Assembly (NCBI GenBank): GCA_964397425.1
Contig: CAYNID010000022.1
Coordinates: forward strand, 1-16,272
From: Hallerella sp964397425
Lineage (GTDB): Bacteria > Fibrobacterota > Fibrobacteria > Fibrobacterales > Fibrobacteraceae
Length of the DNA stretch: 16,272 nucleotides
Reading direction: 5' to 3'
A program made the translations under genes and the position numbers. The first letter of the stretch is position 1; the number at the start of each line of letters is the position of its first letter. Positions 14,116 to 16,272 of this stretch are shown piece after piece. The notes beneath the pieces are model-generated. The model had not been told where the DNA came from, ran no database searches, and was given only the letters and a program-made list of their open reading frames with translations.

Positions 14116-14978
14116 GGCGTGTCCCAGGTTTTGAGAATGTCTTTGTAAAGGTCTGTGCGGCGGTCGCGGAAATGAGGCCAGAAACGGCGGTTGAATTCAA
14201 TTTCTGCCAGATCCAAATCGACAAGAGAAGTCCCTAAAAATCCCGGTTCGAGATGGGTTAAAATGTGCCCGTCCGGAGCGCAGGCGAAAGAATGTCCCCA
14301 AAAATTCAAATCGCCCTCGGAACCCGTGCGGTTTGCGGCGACGACAAACAGGCGGTTCGCGATAGCGTGGCCGCGCATGATGGTCATCCAGCTGTCCATT
14401 TGACGATAGTAAAGAGACTCCGGTTCAGCTTTGTCCCATCCAATTGCCGTTGGGTAGATAAGGACGTCGGCCCCTTTGAGCGCTTCTATCCGGGCTGCTT
14501 CCGGAAACCACTGGTCCCAGCAAATGAGAACTCCGATTTTCCCTGCAGACGTACTGATGGGTTCAAATCCCGTGTCTCCGGGGGCGAAATAATATTTTTC
14601 GTAAAACTTCGGATCGTCTGGAATGTGGCTTTTGCGGTAAAGTCCCGCGATGCTGCCGTCGCGTTCAAAAATAAAAGCGCTGTTGTAATAAATTCCCCGC
14701 GCGCGTTTTTCAAAAAAAGGAAAGACGACGACGGTTTGAAGTTCGCGTGCAATGCGTTGCCATTCAGCGATGAGCGGGTCGTCTTTTTTTATCGCCAGGT
14801 CAAATCCCTTATCACACTCTTCGATGGGGAAGTATGGCGTGTGATAAAGTTCTGGAAGGACCAGAATGTCGCAATGCGAAGATTTTAATTTCTGGGCTTC
14901 GGAAGCATACCAAGCGTCTGTTGCTTCGACTGTCCCAAACCATTTTCCTTGGAGGGTGGCTACGCGGATCGATTTCAT
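14112..14978 (-). CDS. aguB: N-carbamoylputrescine amidase
   Basis: A 288-residue nitrilase-superfamily enzyme converting N-carbamoylputrescine to putrescine, carbon dioxide and ammonia, the step after agmatine deiminase. The catalytic triad is present: E43 in LPELYH, K116 in YRKSHIPDDP and C153 in LICWDQWFPEAAR. HIPDDPKFYEKYYFAPGD and NRRFWPHFRDRRTDLY are diagnostic of AguB against other nitrilases. A TTG at 14984 would add two residues, but ATG 14978 gives the family N-terminus. No Shine-Dalgarno is visible; TAAATT lies 6 nt before the ATG. First gene of the aguB-aguA operon. Arginine decarboxylase, which would supply agmatine, is not in the window. Confidence 0.95.
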   Translation of the reverse strand: MKSIRVATLQGKWFGTVEATDAWYASEAQKLKSSHCDILVLPELYHTPYFPIEECDKGFDLAIKKDDPLIAEWQRIARELQTVVVFPFFEKRARGIYYNSAFIFERDGSIAGLYRKSHIPDDPKFYEKYYFAPGDTGFEPISTSAGKIGVLICWDQWFPEAARIEALKGADVLIYPTAIGWDKAEPESLYYRQMDSWMTIMRGHAIANRLFVVAANRTGSEGDLNFWGHSFACAPDGHILTHLEPGFLGTSLVDLDLAEIEFNRRFWPHFRDRRTDLYKDILKTWDTP

Positions 14979-15030
14979 GATCAAAATTTAGAAAACATTC
15001 AATGTCGATTTTTTTTAAGCGAATCTATTT

Positions 15031-15130
15031 GTAATTAGGAATTAGGAATGAGGAATGCGGAATTAGAGCTGTGACGGCGAGCCGGTTTTCGCAATTAGGA
15101 ATTAGAAGTTAGGAATTAGATGTCAGAAGT
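15031..15130. repeat. ATTAGGA heptad tract and short core copy
   Basis: Starts 50 bp upstream of aguB. Heptads of the type ATTAGGA appear at 15034-15066 and 15093-15120, flanking a short core CTGTGACGGCGAGCCGG (15069-15085) that matches 8148-8165 at locus 1. CGGC-GA-GCCG within it is a small palindrome. Confidence 0.7.
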
Positions 15131-15256
15131 TAGCGATAAGGAATGTAAAAAGTCCCACCGCGTGTCCGGCGGAGTAGAATACAATTAGGAATGAGAAATT
15201 AGGAATTAGGAATTAGGAATTAGAAATTGGGCTGTGGACGGGAAATTTTTTTTGAT

Positions 15257-15280
15257 GGGGTTTTAACGGGGAACCTTTTT
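15257..15280. repeat. Repeat-core hairpin, unit 1
   Basis: GGTTTT (15259-15264), loop AACGG, GGAACC (15270-15275), then TTTTT. Six pairs, two of them G-T. Confidence 0.6.
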
Positions 15281-15361
15281 GGTGCAATTTGGGCAGCCCG
15301 CTTGGAATAATGAGAAATTAGGAATTAGAAATTGGGCTGTGGACGGGAAATTTTTTTTGAT

Positions 15362-15385
15362 GGGGTTTTAACGGGGAACCTTTTT
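15362..15385. repeat. Repeat-core hairpin, unit 2
   Basis: GGTTTT (15364-15369), loop AACGG, GGAACC (15375-15380), then TTTTT. Identical to unit 1, as expected for a recent duplication. Confidence 0.6.
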
Positions 15386-15465
15386 GGTGCAATTTGGGCA
15401 GCCCGCTTGGAATAATGAGAAATTAGGAATTAGAAATTGGGCTGTGGACGGGAAATTTTTTTGAT

Positions 15466-15488
15466 GGGGTTTTAACGGAAAGCCTTTT
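15466..15488. repeat. Repeat-core hairpin, unit 3
   Basis: GGTTTT (15468-15473), loop AACGG, AAAGCC (15479-15484), then TTTT. All six positions pair, one as T-G; the right arm differs from units 1 and 2 in three places without a mismatch. Confidence 0.6.
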
Positions 15489-15666
15489 CTGTTGCGGTGT
15501 GATGTTTGCACGGTTTGGGAGGCATACGCGAGCCGTTTTTGTGCAATTTGGGCTGCCCGCTTGGAATGGAGAGGGATTTGGGGCGTAATTTCGGAATGGG
15601 ACCCGGTTTTCCGCTTTGGCCGGTTTGGAATCCCGCCTTTTTTGTCTGGAAAACGGAAATTCCAAG

Positions 15667-16272
15667 ATGGAACGCGCCCGTTTCAACGGCCGAATGGTTC
15701 GCCCGCTGGACGCGCGGAAAACCTTGGGAGATCTTATGCGATTCGATGATGCGGCGAAGTTTTGGTATGGCGGGAGGCTGCGTGGGTGGAGCGCCGGTTC
15801 GCGGGCGAAATACGCGGCCGTCTTGCGGACGCGCCTGCTTCCCGCGTTCGGCGGCGGGCGTGATGTCAGCGCGAAGAGCGTCCGGGATTTCGCGGAGGGC
15901 CTTCGCGGGCTGGCGCCCTCGACGCGCGAATTCGTGCTGTCCACCCTTTCCCGGATATTGAAGTCGTCGCTTTCGCCCGCGGATTTCGCCGCTCTGCGCT
16001 TCCCCAAGCCCGACGGCGTCCGGAAGGGGCGCGCCGAGTCGCTCCCGCCGGCGGAGAGCGCGCGTCTGCTGTCCGTGCTCGCCGGCGAACGGCGCGCGCG
16101 ATACGCGGACTCGGCGCAGGGCCTGTTGCTGCTAGCGCTCACGGGCATGCGGCTGGGGGAACTTTGCGCGCTGAAGGTCTCCGACGTGGATTTCTCGCGG
16201 AACGCCCTGCGCATCCACGCGACCCGCGGACCCTGCAGAACCACTTCAAGATGTTCCTGAAGGCCGCCGGCA
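15667..16272 (+). pseudogene. Tyrosine recombinase/integrase with internal deletion (runs off the window)
   Basis: The frame from ATG 15667 to TGA 16258-16260 gives 197 residues. The N-terminal part (about 20-110) is the SAM-like core-binding domain of phage integrases (TLGDLMRFDDAAKFWYGGR, then SAGSRAKYAAVLRTRLLPAF). The catalytic domain begins with PPAESARLLSVLAGE and reaches the first active-site Arg (R162) in LTGMRLGELCALKVSDVDF. After NALRIHATR the frame turns to GPCRTTSRCS and stops, while another frame from 16224 reads PRTLQNHFKMFLKAAG, which is a typical later segment of the same family. About 40-60 residues normally lying between are absent. Either a deletion with frameshift or an assembly error explains this; box II (HxxR) and the Tyr would lie beyond the edge. 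Very GC-rich compared with core genes. The start is uncertain: 15616 and Met codons further in (for example 15736) are alternatives. Confidence 0.75.

Larger units (their letters stand above)
15191..15570. repeat. Tandem array of a 105-bp intergenic repeat (locus 2)
   Basis: Three direct units: 15191-15309 (119 bp), 15310-15414 (105 bp) and 15415 to about 15567. Units 1 and 2 are nearly identical, differing by two extra ATTAGGA heptads (14 bp) in unit 1. Unit 3 has the same left part, then a longer middle (15485-15535) that resembles the 8378-8470 sequence of locus 1, and rejoins the unit end at 15540. Each unit has heptads, a CTGTGGACGGGAAA core, a hairpin with a T run, and GGGC-A-GCCC (GGGC-T-GCCC in unit 3). 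No protein is encoded. Confidence 0.85.

Noticed and set aside
14982..14984. TTG as the start of aguB
   Set aside because: ATG at 14978 two codons later gives the usual N-terminus.
15191..15570. CRISPR-like array
   Set aside because: Units of 105-119 bp are direct tandem copies without unique spacers, and no cas gene is nearby.
15423..16244. A 273-codon minus-strand open frame
   Set aside because: Antisense to the integrase and the third repeat unit; Arg/Ser/Pro-rich translation without a domain.

Overview
The window looks like chromosomal DNA of a Fibrobacter-like bacterium (phylum Fibrobacterota). The main clue is the lipoprotein at 11047-11997, whose lipobox is followed by blocks of serine separated by acidic residues, a style typical of Fibrobacter surface proteins. 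Moderate GC, start codons often without a Shine-Dalgarno sequence, and housekeeping families compatible with that phylum fit this. The genus is an inference from style, not a search result.

Left edge (1-1500), GC-rich and accessory: the last 31 codons of an unrecognised protein, a toxin-first type II toxin-antitoxin pair on the minus strand (RelE/HigB-like toxin, XRE-family antitoxin) with a promoter that carries palindromes, and a small M15-type peptidase resembling phage lysins. About 340 bp without a gene follows (1501-1839).

Core region (1840-14978): a THUMP-domain RNA methyltransferase (RlmL N-half/YpsC type) faces a minus-strand operon of namZ-like exo-muramidase (DUF1343), a sugar-phosphate nucleotidyltransferase (MurU-like) and a TrmJ-like SPOUT RNA methyltransferase. 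The operon diverges from ssb, which is followed by an unrecognised two-helix membrane protein and asd (aspartate-semialdehyde dehydrogenase), ending in a strong intrinsic terminator. A large double-barrel U32 protein (RlhA-like) is divergent from a surface histidine-phosphatase lipoprotein that is translationally coupled to a predicted outer-membrane barrel protein. A minus-strand aguB-aguA operon (agmatine to putrescine) closes the region.

Right edge (15000-16272): an array of intergenic repeats, then a GC-rich tyrosine recombinase gene broken by an apparent internal deletion with frameshift.

The most unusual feature is the intergenic repeat family, present at two loci 7 kb apart (about 8130-8527 and 15030-15570). 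It combines ATTAGGA heptads, a conserved core, and a short hairpin followed by a T run. The hairpin stem differs between copies only by changes that keep pairing. At the second locus a 105-bp unit is tandemly repeated. The putative peptidoglycan-salvage pairing (NamZ plus a MurU-like enzyme) is the most interesting metabolic context.
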